DNA of 64,000 nt from Roseibaca calidilacus (GCF_001517585.1 NZ_FBYC01000004.1:1240001-1304000), one strand, 5' to 3'; shown: positions 18,630 through 31,426, numbered from the stretch's first letter. A program made the numbers and translations. Notes: generated from the sequence alone by a model not told the origin.

Positions 18630-18821
18630 ATGTCAAGTCGCGAAGCCTCAAAGAGCAAGAAGTTGTCATTTTTTCGTCGCTTGAGGACGGCTTCTCTTGA
18701 GCAGCAGAAACGCAAAAAAGCATTGATTATAAAAGCAGAAGGGGTCGAGCATGACGTCAACAAGGCCGAAGATGAAATCGCAAGGGGAGCACGAAGAACA
18801 GACGATAAGTTCCGCTTATGA
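18630..18821 (+). CDS. Small basic protein of unknown function
   Basis: A 63-residue, lysine/arginine-rich reading frame with no recognised domain: basic helix (KSKKLSFFRRLRTASLEQQK) followed by a charged helix. A GAGG site lies eight bases before the ATG. Its last 71 bases overlap the next gene in another frame. The base composition is visibly AT-richer than the flanking polA and tsf. It could be a real coupled gene or only the translated leader of the next gene. Confidence 0.4.
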   Translation: MSSREASKSKKLSFFRRLRTASLEQQKRKKALIIKAEGVEHDVNKAEDEIARGARRTDDKFRL

Positions 18822-19701
18822 TTTTATTTATCATGATGGCAGAAGAATTGCATCGTTTCTTGCTCAGTTTGATCCTTCTGGTCTACTGACTCAACTCACT
18901 CAAGGAAAATCTGCGCACCGCTCAAGTAGCGAAACGAACGATTTTCAGACGGCAGGCGGGATCCCTGGTGTAGCTCGTATCGAAGGATCAGATTCGCTCG
19001 CGGTTAGTAAGTCTGTGGAACAGGAGATTTCAAGAGTGTATGATCCCACTTGGGCAAACGCTCGGGAGTTCCTAAATCTTCTACAATCAAACGGGCTGAT
19101 TGAGAGAAATCTTGGATCAGCAGAACTTGGGCAATTCGTTCTATTACAAGGCACCCTTTCAGTTTATGATTTAGATTTAGTCGGGAAAATGTGGAATTTG
19201 AAATCCGTAAAAAGAATGATGAACGCATCACTTCCACAAATTCCGAGCGTAAGCAAATCGCAAAAGAACAACCCACAAGTGAAACAAATGCTCGTGTCTG
19301 CCCATAGGGCAAAGTCTCAGGCAGAGCAGGGACTTGAGCTCTTTTCAGAATTGGCCCCCCACCTTCCTCATACAGTTCAGGCAATCGTCAGAAACGGCTC
19401 GCACGACGAAATCTGGTGCACGCTAGCGCGAGACGGCCTAAACATGACAACTTCTGATATATTACTGAAACACGGGATGAATGTACCTGGGACATGGGCC
19501 GTTTTGGGTATTTTGGACGCAGCCCCGGATCACGAGGATCATAATTCGATTTCTGATGAGCTTGGACCTAATGATATGGTTGCTGGTATCTTTAGAGCAA
19601 TGGCCCCGCTTGTTCGGCAGTTATTTGGTAGACCAGAAAGCGCGTTCGGCGTTACTCCACTTTTGATTTTCCGAGAGGTCGAAGCTAAAGTCGTTCAATA
19701 G
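18751..19701 (+). CDS. Accessory protein of unknown function (DUF6414-like)
   Basis: A 316-residue protein with no signal or membrane segment. The opening YDFIYHDGRRIASFLAQFD is followed by a Ser/Thr-rich variable stretch, then SVEQEISRVYDPTWANAREF and GQFVLLQGTLSVYDLDLVGK. This order recalls, from memory, the poorly studied DUF6414 family, which is scattered in bacteria and often on mobile DNA; a profile search is needed. The codon use (TTA, AGA, AAT, AAA) and AT content differ sharply from the neighbouring housekeeping genes, suggesting acquisition by transfer. AAGGGG lies six bases before the ATG. Confidence 0.6.
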   Translation: MTSTRPKMKSQGEHEEQTISSAYDFIYHDGRRIASFLAQFDPSGLLTQLTQGKSAHRSSSETNDFQTAGGIPGVARIEGSDSLAVSKSVEQEISRVYDPTWANAREFLNLLQSNGLIERNLGSAELGQFVLLQGTLSVYDLDLVGKMWNLKSVKRMMNASLPQIPSVSKSQKNNPQVKQMLVSAHRAKSQAEQGLELFSELAPHLPHTVQAIVRNGSHDEIWCTLARDGLNMTTSDILLKHGMNVPGTWAVLGILDAAPDHEDHNSISDELGPNDMVAGIFRAMAPLVRQLFGRPESAFGVTPLLIFREVEAKVVQ

Positions 19702-19855
19702 TATTTTGTTCATTATTCCGATCGCGGCGTGACTGGTATTTAGTATAAATAGCATATTACTGAACAACCGCTTCATCTGCAATGCGCTCAGTTGAGATTG
19801 AGGCTTTCTTGTCAAGACAGCTATCGTCCGACGCCAAGCGTAAGAATAGGCCCAC

Positions 19856-19887
19856 AAAAAACGGCGCCCCGATCCCTCGGAGCGCCG
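19856..19887 (-). terminator. Rho-independent terminator after tsf
   Basis: On the minus strand an 11-pair GC-rich stem (CGGCGCTCCGA / TCGGGGCGCCG, one mismatch) with a GGGA loop is followed by six T. It lies about 85 bases beyond the tsf stop and closes the rpsB-tsf operon. Confidence 0.85.
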
Positions 19888-19971
19888 CCAATCTTCCAGA
19901 AAACTCAGAGAAGGGTATCATTTACGCAATTTCGAACCGAAAAAGTCTGTCAACTTTTTCTGAAATTGCTT

Positions 19972-20844
19972 TTAGCCCTGCATCTTCGCCACTTCCTCGG
20001 CGAAGTTTTCTTCTTTCTTCTCGATCCCTTCGCCGACTTCCATGCGGATGAAGCCGGTGATCGTCGCGCCCGCCTCTTTCGCGGCTTGCGCCACGGTCAG
20101 GTCGGGGTTGATGACAAAGGCTTGGCCCATCAGCGTGACCTCGGCCATGAATTTCTTCATGCGGCCAACGATCATGTTCTCGATGATCGCTTCTGGCTTG
20201 CCGGATTCGCGCGCGATCTCGATCTGGATTTGCTTTTCCTTCTCGACAATCGCCGGGTCGAGCGAGGCTTCGTCCAAGGACGCCGGGTTGGTCGCGGCGA
20301 TATGCATCGCAACCTGCTTGCCAAACGCCTCATCCCCGCCGGTCATGGCGACCAGAACGCCGATCTTGCCCATGCCATCGGTCGCGGCATTGTGGACATA
20401 GGACACAACCGTGTCGCCTTCCACAACCGCCATGCGGCGCAGGGTCATGTTCTCGCCGATTTTGGCAATCGCGTCGGTCAGCACGGTCGAGACGGGCTTG
20501 CCGTTCAGCTCTGCCGCTGCCAGCGCGTCCACGTCCGATACGGTCAGCGCGGTCGCGGCAATGCCTGCCACCATCGACTGGAATTCGGCATTCTTGGCGA
20601 CGAAATCGGTTTCCGAGTTCACTTCAACTGCCACGCCCTTGCCGCCATCCACGGCCACGGCGACCAGACCTTCGGCTGCCGTGCGGCCCGATTTTTTGGC
20701 GGCTTTCGCCAGACCCTTGGTGCGCAGCCAATCGGTGGCGGCTTCCATGTCGCCATTCGTTTCGGTCAGGGCCTTTTTCGCGTCCATCATGCCTGCGCCG
20801 GTGGATTCGCGCAGTTCTTTCACCATTGCTGCGGTGATTGCCAT
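19972..20844 (-). CDS. tsf: Elongation factor Ts
   Basis: Guanine-nucleotide exchange factor for EF-Tu. Shows the family opening [20 protein letters not shown], then [16 protein letters not shown], the TDF motif ([10 protein letters not shown]) and HIAATNP. It has 290 residues. The ATG at 20844, eight bases after AGGAG, is used rather than the upstream in-frame codon. Second gene of the rpsB-tsf operon. Confidence 0.97.
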   Translation of the reverse strand: MAITAAMVKELRESTGAGMMDAKKALTETNGDMEAATDWLRTKGLAKAAKKSGRTAAEGLVAVAVDGGKGVAVEVNSETDFVAKNAEFQSMVAGIAATALTVSDVDALAAAELNGKPVSTVLTDAIAKIGENMTLRRMAVVEGDTVVSYVHNAATDGMGKIGVLVAMTGGDEAFGKQVAMHIAATNPASLDEASLDPAIVEKEKQIQIEIARESGKPEAIIENMIVGRMKKFMAEVTLMGQAFVINPDLTVAQAAKEAGATITGFIRMEVGEGIEKKEENFAEEVAKMQG

Positions 20845-20871
20845 GTCTCTCACTCCTGAATATCGAGGATA

Positions 20872-20899
20872 TGACAGGGGGCATGACGCGCCCCTGTCA
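20872..20899 (-). promoter_or_regulatory. Stem-loop between rpsB and tsf
   Basis: Perfect nine-pair stem TGACAGGGG / CCCCTGTCA with a ten-base loop in the 86-base gap between rpsB and tsf, with no T-run after it. It may act as a partial attenuator or an RNA-processing/stability element that sets the ratio of S2 to EF-Ts. Its position makes chance unlikely; the function is inferred. Confidence 0.6.
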
Positions 20900-20930
20900 C
20901 AGTTTCATGTCAAATCCTGACAAAAAGCGA

Positions 20931-21716
20931 TCAGCCTTCGGCGGGTGTCTCTGCCGGGGCCTCTTCGGCCAGCGCCTCTTCGACTGGGGCGTCTTCCAGC
21001 GCGCCAAGGTCGATGCCAGCGGCACCCATCTGCGCGCTCATGCCGTCTAGCGCCGCGCGGCTGACCAGATCGCAATACAGCGCAATCGCGCGCGCCGCGT
21101 CGTCATTGCCGGGGATGATGTAATCGACGCCATCGGGCGAGCAGTTGGTATCGACCACCGCCACAACCGGGATGCCCAGCTTCTTGGCTTCCTGAATGGC
21201 AAGGTCTTCCTTGTTCACGTCAATGACGAACAGCAAGTTCGGCAGGCCGCCCATTTCGCGGATACCGCCCAGCGAGGCTTGCAGCTTGGCCTGTTCGCGT
21301 TCCATGCCCAGACGCTCTTTTTTGGTCAGGCCTTCGGCACCGCTTTCCAGCTTCTCGTCCAGAGCTTTCAAGCGCTGGATCGACTGCGACACGGTTTTCC
21401 AGTTGGTCAGCGTGCCGCCCAGCCAGCGGTGGTTCATGTAGAACTGGGCCGAACGATCGGCCGCTTCGGCCACGGCCTTGGAAGCCTGACGCTTGGTGCC
21501 GACGAACAGCACGCGGCCACCCTTGGCGACGGTTTCGCGGATGACATTCAGCGCCGCGTCCAGCATGGGCACGGTTTGCGTCAGATCCATGATGTGGATG
21601 CCGTTACGCTCGCCGTAGATATACGGCGCCATGCGCGGGTTCCAGCGCTGCGTCTGGTGGCCAAAGTGAACGCCAGCTTCCAAAAGCTGACGCATGGAGA
21701 AATCGGGAAGCGCCAT
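20931..21716 (-). CDS. rpsB: 30S ribosomal protein S2
   Basis: Small-subunit ribosomal protein of 261 residues. Typical features are [43 protein letters not shown] and [19 protein letters not shown]. The long open frame continues upstream to 21926, but ATG 21716 follows GGAAAGGA and starts the S2 core. The C-terminus is an alphaproteobacterial acidic Ala/Glu tail. Confidence 0.97.
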   Translation of the reverse strand: MALPDFSMRQLLEAGVHFGHQTQRWNPRMAPYIYGERNGIHIMDLTQTVPMLDAALNVIRETVAKGGRVLFVGTKRQASKAVAEAADRSAQFYMNHRWLGGTLTNWKTVSQSIQRLKALDEKLESGAEGLTKKERLGMEREQAKLQASLGGIREMGGLPNLLFVIDVNKEDLAIQEAKKLGIPVVAVVDTNCSPDGVDYIIPGNDDAARAIALYCDLVSRAALDGMSAQMGAAGIDLGALEDAPVEEALAEEAPAETPAEG

Positions 21717-21834
21717 AACGTGTTCCTTTCCGGTTTGCGCCTGAGTGGGGGGTTTCAAGGCAAATGCCTCAACCGGTGGACCGTTGCGGATTTTTCTGCC
21801 CGCGCGGCCCGACCCCCACCTGTGAAGTGCGTGT

Positions 21835-21863
21835 CCCTTAGACGGTTTGCGCACAGGGCGCAA
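21835..21863 (-). promoter_or_regulatory. Predicted promoter of rpsB-tsf
   Basis: On the minus strand TTGCGC (21858-21863), a 17-base spacer and TAAGGG (21835-21840), about 120 bases before the rpsB start. Pattern match only. Confidence 0.35.
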
Positions 21864-21924
21864 GAGGGCTTGACCGCGCCCTTGAGCCTGCTCAATCTGG
21901 TGCCCGAGCAGTGAAGGACGATCC

Positions 21925-22707
21925 ATGACCCCCGCACAGGCCCTTGCGCAGCTTTGCGCGCGCGCATCGCTTTATGACCTGCGCGACCGCGCGGCGCGCG
22001 CACGCTCTGCCGCCGATCTGCGCAAGATGTTTTTCGCGTTGCTGCCGGTGGTCGATCCCGATCTGTTTGTCGAAGCTGGCGCGCATGACGGGGCGGGCGC
22101 ACGGCGCGCGCGGCGCTTGCTGCCCAAAGCCCGCGTTGTCGCCTATGAGGGCAACCCGCATAACCACGCGCGGTTCTCCAAAAACCACGATTTCGCAGCG
22201 CTTGGGGTGGAATATGTGCTGTCGGCCCTGTCGGACACGGATACGCCGCAGACCTTCAAGGTGCTGACCGCTGACCGGCATTCGGCGCAAGGGGTTCATT
22301 CGGGCCGCTCTTCGCTGCTGCTGCGCGAGGACCCGAAGGCAGAATATGAGACCGTCACCGTGCCGGGGCTGCGGCTGGACGGTCTGGCCAAGGATGTGAC
22401 GCGTGCCGCCCTGTGGGTCGATGTTGAGGGCGCAAGCGAAAAGGTGCTGGCGGGCGCAGGCGCGCTGCTGGACAAGACCGCACTGATGATGATCGAGGTC
22501 GAAAGCGCGCCCTTCTGGCAAGGGCAATGGCTGGTTCATGATGTGCTGGCGCATCTGATGGGGCGCGGGCTGGTGCCCATTGCCCGCGATTTCGAACGTA
22601 AGCACCAGTTCAACATCCTGCTGATGTCAGAGCCCGCACTGACCCTGCCAGAGGTGCTGCCAGTGCTGGAATTGCAGCATTCGCTGGCGCGCTATCGCGG
22701 CGGGTGA
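21925..22707 (+). CDS. FkbM-family methyltransferase
   Basis: SAM-dependent O-methyltransferase-like protein of 260 residues. The FkbM pattern is [20 protein letters not shown] (SAM loop), [14 protein letters not shown] for the acidic residue after strand 2, and the late [16 protein letters not shown] segment. The substrate is unknown; relatives often methylate sugars. It is divergent from rpsB and convergent with eda, with a three-base gap between the stops. Confidence 0.82.
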   Translation: MTPAQALAQLCARASLYDLRDRAARARSAADLRKMFFALLPVVDPDLFVEAGAHDGAGARRARRLLPKARVVAYEGNPHNHARFSKNHDFAALGVEYVLSALSDTDTPQTFKVLTADRHSAQGVHSGRSSLLLREDPKAEYETVTVPGLRLDGLAKDVTRAALWVDVEGASEKVLAGAGALLDKTALMMIEVESAPFWQGQWLVHDVLAHLMGRGLVPIARDFERKHQFNILLMSEPALTLPEVLPVLELQHSLARYRGG

Positions 22708-22710
22708 CGG

Positions 22711-23352
22711 CTAGCGCGCCAGCCCTGCCGCCCCGCGCGCCAGATCGGTAATCTGCGCCCAGTCGCCCGCCTGCATCAAGGCTTTGGGGGCCACCCAAGA
22801 CCCACCCACACAGGCAACGTTGGGTAGCGCCAGATAGCCCGGCGCCAGTTCCGGCGTGATCCCGCCCGTGGGGCAGAACGTGACCTGTGGCAACGGTCCG
22901 CCGATGGATTTCAGCGCCCCCGCCCCGCCGATGGATTCCGCCGGAAAGAATTTTTGCACATGATAGCCCTGTTCCAGAAGCGCCATCACCTCGGAACAGG
23001 TTTGCGCGCCGGGCAGTAGCGCCAGTTCCTCGACGCGCGCGGCGTCCAGCAGCGCCGCCGTCGCTCCGGGCGAAACAGCGAACCGCGCGCCCGCATCCTT
23101 GACCGCTTTCATCTGCGCCGCAGTCAGCACCGTGCCCGCGCCGACAACCGCCCCCGGCACCTCTGCCATGGCGGCAATCGCATCCAGCGCGCAATCGGTT
23201 CGCAAGGTCACTTCCAGCACCGGCAGGCCGCCAGCCACAAGCGCCTCGGCCAAGGGGCGGGCATGGGACAGATCATCAACCACGATAACCGGAATCACCG
23301 GAGCCATGCGGCATAGCGCAAGGGCGGCATCGCTTTGCTGGTTGGGGGTCAT
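22711..23352 (-). CDS. eda: KDPG/KHG aldolase Eda
   Basis: Splits 2-keto-3-deoxy-6-phosphogluconate to pyruvate and glyceraldehyde 3-phosphate, the last step of the Entner-Doudoroff pathway. The Schiff-base lysine is K134 in KFFPAES, the catalytic Glu E47 is in LEVTLRT, and [10 protein letters not shown] and CPTGGI are further family motifs. AAGGAG precedes the ATG by eight bases. It is a stand-alone gene with no edd nearby. A candidate CceR-type operator lies in its promoter. Confidence 0.94.
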   Translation of the reverse strand: MTPNQQSDAALALCRMAPVIPVIVVDDLSHARPLAEALVAGGLPVLEVTLRTDCALDAIAAMAEVPGAVVGAGTVLTAAQMKAVKDAGARFAVSPGATAALLDAARVEELALLPGAQTCSEVMALLEQGYHVQKFFPAESIGGAGALKSIGGPLPQVTFCPTGGITPELAPGYLALPNVACVGGSWVAPKALMQAGDWAQITDLARGAAGLAR

Positions 23353-23375
23353 GGGACGTGCTCCTTGTCTGGGCC

Positions 23376-23387
23376 GTTAGCGTTAAC
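23376..23387 (-). promoter_or_regulatory. Candidate CceR operator in the eda promoter
   Basis: GTTAGCGTTAAC is 11 of 12 identical to the palindrome GTTAGCGCTAAC, which I recall as the core site of CceR, the LacI-type regulator of central carbon genes in Rhodobacter sphaeroides. It sits just downstream of the predicted -10, a repressor position. A further half site (TCTAACGC) follows at 23391-23398. Confidence 0.55.
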
Positions 23388-23388
23388 A

Positions 23389-23417
23389 GGTCTAACGCTT
23401 CGTGTGCCTTTTCGCAA
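23389..23417 (-). promoter_or_regulatory. Predicted eda promoter
   Basis: On the minus strand TTGCGA (23412-23417), a 17-base spacer and TAGACC (23389-23394). Transcription would start inside the GTTAGCGTTAAC palindrome. Confidence 0.4.
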
Positions 23418-23478
23418 GAGCGGTGGTCATCCCCCGCGCGCTGGACTAGCTTTGCCGCAGAACAACGCCGGAGCCGCC

Positions 23479-24930
23479 ATGACCCATCTCTCTGCCCTGC
23501 TGCTAGACCTTGACCAGCTTGCCACCCATCCGGGCCGCGTGGTCGTTTTTGCCGATCCCGACGCGCCCTTGCCACGCGCCACCAAGCGCTGCGACCGGCT
23601 GACCAAGGGCGCCCTGGCGCGGGCGGTGGGCAGCGCCGAATTCGGCGCGCTGGCCCCCGGCAAAGACCTGACATTGGCCTACCCCGTGGGCATGAAGGCG
23701 CGGGCGTTGCAGATCATCCGCCTGCCGCGCCGCGCCACACCAGAGCAGTTGCGCAAGGCTGGCAACAGCATAGGCCGCGCACAGGATGAGGATGCCGCGC
23801 TGGTCGCGCTAGACACCCTGCCCGCGCGCGATATCGCGCTGCACGCCGCCTTGCGCGCCTATCGCTATCAGGCCATGAAAGCCGCGCCCAAAGGCCCGCT
23901 TGGCAGCGTCTTGATGGCGGTCAAAGACCCGGACAGTGCCGCCGCCGCGCTGGAAGATGCCAGTGCATTGGCAAGTTCGGTGCACCTGACGCGCGATCTG
24001 GTCCATGCCCCGGCCAATGTGCTGAATACTGAAAGCTTCGCGGCGCAAATTGCCGGGCTGGCCGATCTGGGGCTGACCGTCGAAATCCTTGACCGCGACA
24101 AGATGGAAGCGCTGGGGATGCGCGCGCTGCTGGCCGTCGCCCAAGGGTCAGACAACCCGCCGAAACTGGCAATCCTGCACTGGAAAGGGGCCGAAGGGCC
24201 GCCCCTGTGCGTGCTGGGCAAGGGGGTGATGTTCGACACCGGCGGCATCTCTCTGAAACCCGGTGCGGGCATGGAAGAGATGACGATGGACATGGGCGGC
24301 GCGGCGGTGACCGTCGGGCTGATGCAGGCTTTGGCACTGCGCAAAGCGCCCGCGCATGTCATCGGGCTGGTCGGGCTGGTCGAAAACATGCCCGATGCGC
24401 GCGCGCAGCGACCGGGCGACATTGTGCGGTCCATGAAGGGCGACATGATAGAAGTTATCAATACCGATGCCGAAGGGCGCTTGGTGCTGTGCGATATGCT
24501 GCATTACGCCGCCGACCGATTTGCGCCGCGCGCGATGATCGACCTTGCCACGCTGACCGGCGCGATCATCATCGCGCTTGGGCATGACCGCGCGGGCCTG
24601 TTCTGCAATGATGATGGCTTGGCCAGCGACATTCTGGGCGCGGCCAGCGCCGTGGGCGAAGGCGCATGGCGCATGCCCTTGGGCGCGGAATACCAGCGCC
24701 AGATCGATTCGCGCCTTGCCGATGTCAAGAACACCGGCGGGCGGCCTGCCGGGTCTTGCACCGCAGCGGCGTTTCTAGAGCGCTTCGTGCCCGAAGGCAT
24801 GCCATGGGCGCATCTGGACATTGCAGGCGTGGCGCTGACCAAGGGCGACAGCGCACACGCGCCCAAAGGGGCATCCGGCTGGGGCGTGCTGACGCTGGAC
24901 GCGCTGATCCGCGCGCGCTTCGAAGGTTAG
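23479..24930 (+). CDS. Leucyl aminopeptidase family (M17) protein
   Basis: Cytosolic dinuclear-metal exopeptidase, 483 residues. The M17 signature NTDAEGRL is near residue 328. The metal and bicarbonate region is seen as GVMFDTGGISLKPGAGMEEM with the catalytic lysine, then DMGGAA, and the late TGGRPAGSCTAAAFLERFV. The N-terminal domain is short and divergent, as in PepA/PepB-like proteins of this order. The frame runs from 23335, but ATG 23479 begins the family core. holC follows after four bases, a conserved pepA-holC pair. Confidence 0.9.
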   Translation: MTHLSALLLDLDQLATHPGRVVVFADPDAPLPRATKRCDRLTKGALARAVGSAEFGALAPGKDLTLAYPVGMKARALQIIRLPRRATPEQLRKAGNSIGRAQDEDAALVALDTLPARDIALHAALRAYRYQAMKAAPKGPLGSVLMAVKDPDSAAAALEDASALASSVHLTRDLVHAPANVLNTESFAAQIAGLADLGLTVEILDRDKMEALGMRALLAVAQGSDNPPKLAILHWKGAEGPPLCVLGKGVMFDTGGISLKPGAGMEEMTMDMGGAAVTVGLMQALALRKAPAHVIGLVGLVENMPDARAQRPGDIVRSMKGDMIEVINTDAEGRLVLCDMLHYAADRFAPRAMIDLATLTGAIIIALGHDRAGLFCNDDGLASDILGAASAVGEGAWRMPLGAEYQRQIDSRLADVKNTGGRPAGSCTAAAFLERFVPEGMPWAHLDIAGVALTKGDSAHAPKGASGWGVLTLDALIRARFEG

Positions 24931-24934
24931 TGCC

Positions 24935-25402
24935 ATGGGCAAGGCCATGTTCTACCACCTGACGCGCGATCCCGTAGAGGTGACCGCCGCAACGCTGCTG
25001 ACCCGCGCGCTTGGCGCGGGCTGGCGCGTGGCCCTGCGGGGGGGCGACATGGCGCGGTTGGAATGGCTGGACGCGCAGCTTTGGCTGGGCGCAACAGACA
25101 GCTTTCTGCCACATGGGCTGGCGGGCGGCCCGCATGATGCCGACCAGCCCATCTTGCTGACCACCGCGCCCGACGCGCCCAACCGCCCCGCCTGCGTGAT
25201 GGCCGTGGACCGCGCCGACGTGGACCCGGCAGAGGTCGCTGGGCTGGAACGCATGTGGATCCTGTTCGACGGGCAGGATGAGGCGTCGCTCGCGCATGCG
25301 CGCGGTCAATGGAAGGCGATGACAGCGGCTGGCGTGCAGGCCGAATACTGGTCGCAGGACGGGGGCGCCTGGGCCAAGAAAGCGCAATCCGGCGGCGGAT
25401 AA
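24935..25402 (+). CDS. holC: DNA polymerase III chi subunit HolC
   Basis: Clamp-loader accessory subunit that contacts SSB. The 155-residue sequence shows the chi fold order: FYHLTRDPVEVTAATLLTRA, LEWLDAQLWLGATDSFLPHG, ILLTT and the last block QDEASLAHARGQWKAM, with a WS near the end. Its place right after the aminopeptidase gene is conserved in proteobacteria. Confidence 0.93.
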   Translation: MGKAMFYHLTRDPVEVTAATLLTRALGAGWRVALRGGDMARLEWLDAQLWLGATDSFLPHGLAGGPHDADQPILLTTAPDAPNRPACVMAVDRADVDPAEVAGLERMWILFDGQDEASLAHARGQWKAMTAAGVQAEYWSQDGGAWAKKAQSGGG

Positions 25403-25419
25403 CGCCTGTGGCCCGCGGT

Positions 25420-25448
25420 GCATTTTGAGTATTTGGGGCAAGATGAAG
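25420..25448 (+). repeat. Intergenic repeat copy with GTATTTGGG core
   Basis: The gap between holC and hisA contains GCATTTTGAGTATTTGGGGC followed by AAGATGAAG. From memory, a motif of this form recurs between genes throughout Rhodobacterales genomes. A diverged inverted copy with the same nine-base core is at 56671-56699. Its role is unknown. Confidence 0.45.
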
Positions 25449-25517
25449 CGAGCAAGGGTTTTCCCCTGCCCCGCGCCTTTGTATGGAACGCCGCAAGCAA
25501 CGTGAAAGGGCTGTGTC

Positions 25518-26240
25518 ATGATTCTCTATCCCGCGATTGACCTGAAGGACGGGCAATGCGTGCGCCTGTATAAAGGCGATATGGAGAAGGCGACGGTGTT
25601 CGGCGACGATCCGGCTGCACAGGCGCGCGCCTTTGTCGATCAGGGTGCCGAATGGTTGCACTTGGTTGATCTGAACGGCGCATTCGCAGGCGCACCGGTG
25701 AATGGCGCGGCGGTGGAGGCGATCCTGGCCGGGGTGGATGTGCCGTGCCAACTGGGCGGCGGCATCCGCGACATGGTCACAATCGAAGGGTGGCTGGCCA
25801 AGGGGTTGGCCCGCGTCATCCTTGGCACGGTCGCGGTGGAAAACCCCGATCTGGTGTGGCAGGCCGCGCGCGCGTTTCCGGGCAAGGTGGCCGTGGGGAT
25901 TGACGCGCGCAACGGAATGGTCGCGACCAAGGGCTGGGCCGAGGAAACCAATGTCGAGGTGACAGAGCTTGCCCGCCAGTTCGAGGATGCGGGCGTGGCC
26001 GCGATCATCTATACCGACATCAACCGCGACGGGGCCATGCAAGGCCCGAATGTCGACGCCACGGCGGCACTGGCGCGGGCGGTCAGCATTCCCGTCATCG
26101 CCTCGGGCGGTGTATCGCGGTTGGAGGATCTGATCGCGCTGCGCGATTGCGGCGCCGCGCTTGATGGCGCGATTTCGGGCCGCGCGCTGTATGACGGCAA
26201 ACTGGACTTGGCCGAAGCGATGGCGGTGCTGCGGGCGTAG
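25518..26240 (+). CDS. hisA: Phosphoribosylformimino-5-aminoimidazole carboxamide ribotide isomerase-like HisA
   Basis: Amadori isomerase of histidine synthesis, TIM-barrel, 240 residues. The catalytic aspartates are present: D8 in [11 protein letters not shown] and D167 in [19 protein letters not shown] and [11 protein letters not shown] are the phosphate-binding loops. The gene stands apart from other his genes: holC lies before it and proA faces it. GAAAGGG precedes the start. Many Rhodobacterales carry a second hisA copy in a his operon, so this may be a paralogue. Confidence 0.9.
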   Translation: MILYPAIDLKDGQCVRLYKGDMEKATVFGDDPAAQARAFVDQGAEWLHLVDLNGAFAGAPVNGAAVEAILAGVDVPCQLGGGIRDMVTIEGWLAKGLARVILGTVAVENPDLVWQAARAFPGKVAVGIDARNGMVATKGWAEETNVEVTELARQFEDAGVAAIIYTDINRDGAMQGPNVDATAALARAVSIPVIASGGVSRLEDLIALRDCGAALDGAISGRALYDGKLDLAEAMAVLRA

Positions 26241-26250
26241 TTACGCCCGC
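26231..26250. terminator. Palindrome holding both stop codons of hisA and proA
   Basis: GCGGGCGTA / TACGCCCGC with a two-base centre. The hisA TAG and the proA TAA lie inside it and the genes converge with no gap. The stem could slow or stop polymerase from both sides, but no T-run is seen, so termination is only an inference. Confidence 0.4.
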
Positions 26251-27493
26251 ACCGTCCCGTCGCCCGTGACCAGGTATTTGAAGCTGGTCAGTTGTTCTGC
26301 CCCCACCGGGCCGCGCGCATGCATCTTGCCCGTGGCGATGCCGATCTCGCCGCCCAAGCCAAACTCGCCCCCATCCGCGAATTGGGTCGAGGCATTGTGC
26401 ATCAGGATGGCGCTGTCCAGCCGGGCGAAGAACTCGGCGGCGGCGCTGTCATCCTCGGTGATAATCGCCTCTGTATGGCTGGACCCGTAGCGCCGGATAT
26501 GCGCAATCGCGCCCGCCACGTCATCGACCACGGCGACGGCAAGGATCATATCAAGGAACTCGCGCCCGAAATCATCGGGCTTGGCAGGGATAGTGCCGGG
26601 CAGGTGCTGCAAGCCGTCGCCCACGCGCAGTTCCACACCCGCAGCGGCAAGATCGGCCAGAATATCGGCACCCAGCCCATCGACAATATCGCGGTGCAAC
26701 AGCAAGCATTCCGCCGACCCGCAAATGCCGGTGCGGCGTGTTTTCGCGTTCAGCACCACGGCACGCGCTTTGGCGGCGTCAGCGGCGGAATCGACATAGA
26801 CATGGCAGATACCTTCCAGATGCGCGAAAACCGGCACCCGCGCTTCGCGCTGCACCAGCCCGACCAACCCCTTGCCGCCACGCGGCACGATCACGTCAAT
26901 ATGCTCGACCATGCGCAGCATATCCGCCACGGCGGCGCGGTCGGTGGTCTGAACAAGCTGGATCGCATCCTCTGGCAGCCCGCCCGCGCGCAGCCCCGCA
27001 ACAAGCGCCGCGTGAATGGCGCGCGAGGACTGCGCGCTTTCGGACCCACCACGCAGAATAACGGCATTCCCAGCCTTCAGGCACAAGGCCCCGGCATCGG
27101 CGGTCACATTGGGGCGCGATTCATAGATCACCCCGATCACGCCCAAAGGCGTGCGCACGCGCTGAATATGCAGACCGGTGGGGCGGTCCCATTCGGCCAT
27201 GACTTGCCCGACCGGGTCGTCTTGGGCAGCAATCGCGCGCAGCGCGGCGCAGATACCGTCTATCCGCGCACTGTCCAGCAACAGCCGGTCCAGCATGGCG
27301 GGCGACAGCCCCTTCTTTTGCCCTGCGGCCATATCCAGCGCATTCGCCGCCAGCACATCGGCGCGCGTGGCGTCCAGCGCGTCGGCAGCGGCCATCAGCG
27401 CCTGTGTCTTGGCCTGTGGCGCGGCACTTGCCAACACGCTTGCAGCAGCGCGGGCGCGGGCACCCATTTGCAACATCTCTTGGCTGATCTCGG

Positions 27494-27497
<4 letters not shown>
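26241..27497 (-). CDS. proA: Gamma-glutamyl phosphate reductase ProA
   Basis: Second enzyme of proline synthesis, reducing glutamyl 5-phosphate to the semialdehyde with NADPH. The catalytic Cys259 is in [33 protein letters not shown] and the late HTEAIIT are typical. 418 residues is normal. Overlaps proB by four bases, so ProB and ProA, which form a complex, are co-translated. Confidence 0.97.
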
Positions 27498-31232
<3,735 letters not shown>

Positions 31233-31329
31233 TCTGCCCGACCCTTGTCGCAGTTACCCAAAATCGTGCGAAGTATGGCCAGCGCGCACGATCTTGGAAA
31301 GGGGATGTTTACCTTTTCATGGCATGGTC

Positions 31330-31426
31330 AAAAAATCTGTCCGGCAGTGTTTGCTGCAACCATCCTGCCGGGCATGTGTTTTCCTCCCTGTCAGACTGGC
31401 CGCGCCCTTGGGTGCGGCCTTTTTTT
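31330..31426 (+). ncRNA. Candidate small RNA with anti-SD motif and terminator
   Basis: Gene-free DNA on the plus strand. A ten-pair stem (TGTCCGGCAG 31338-31347 with CTGCCGGGCA 31365-31374, one G-U) is followed by an unpaired TTTTCCTCCCTG with the anti-Shine-Dalgarno CCTCC (31383-31387), then an intrinsic terminator. No plus-strand gene precedes the terminator, so it most likely ends a short non-coding transcript. The 5' end is not defined; it lies somewhere in 31240-31335. Confidence 0.5.
31398..31426 (+). terminator. Intrinsic terminator in a gene-free region
   Basis: GGCCGCGCCC (31398-31407) pairs with GGGTGCGGCC (31410-31419), one G-U, then seven T. Strong by any rule, and on the opposite strand to the nearest upstream gene. 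Confidence 0.85.

Noticed and set aside
18612-18633. FNR box before the AT-rich insert (TTGATCACATGTCAA)
   Set aside because: The half sites are five bases apart rather than four, so it does not fit the FNR consensus; kept only as a TGATCAC repeat.
19792-20859. A 355-codon plus-strand frame
   Set aside because: Antisense to tsf, and begins in the terminator region; no domain.
24927-26042. A 371-codon minus-strand frame across holC and hisA
   Set aside because: Both genes on the plus strand have clear family motifs; the minus frame spans two unrelated genes.
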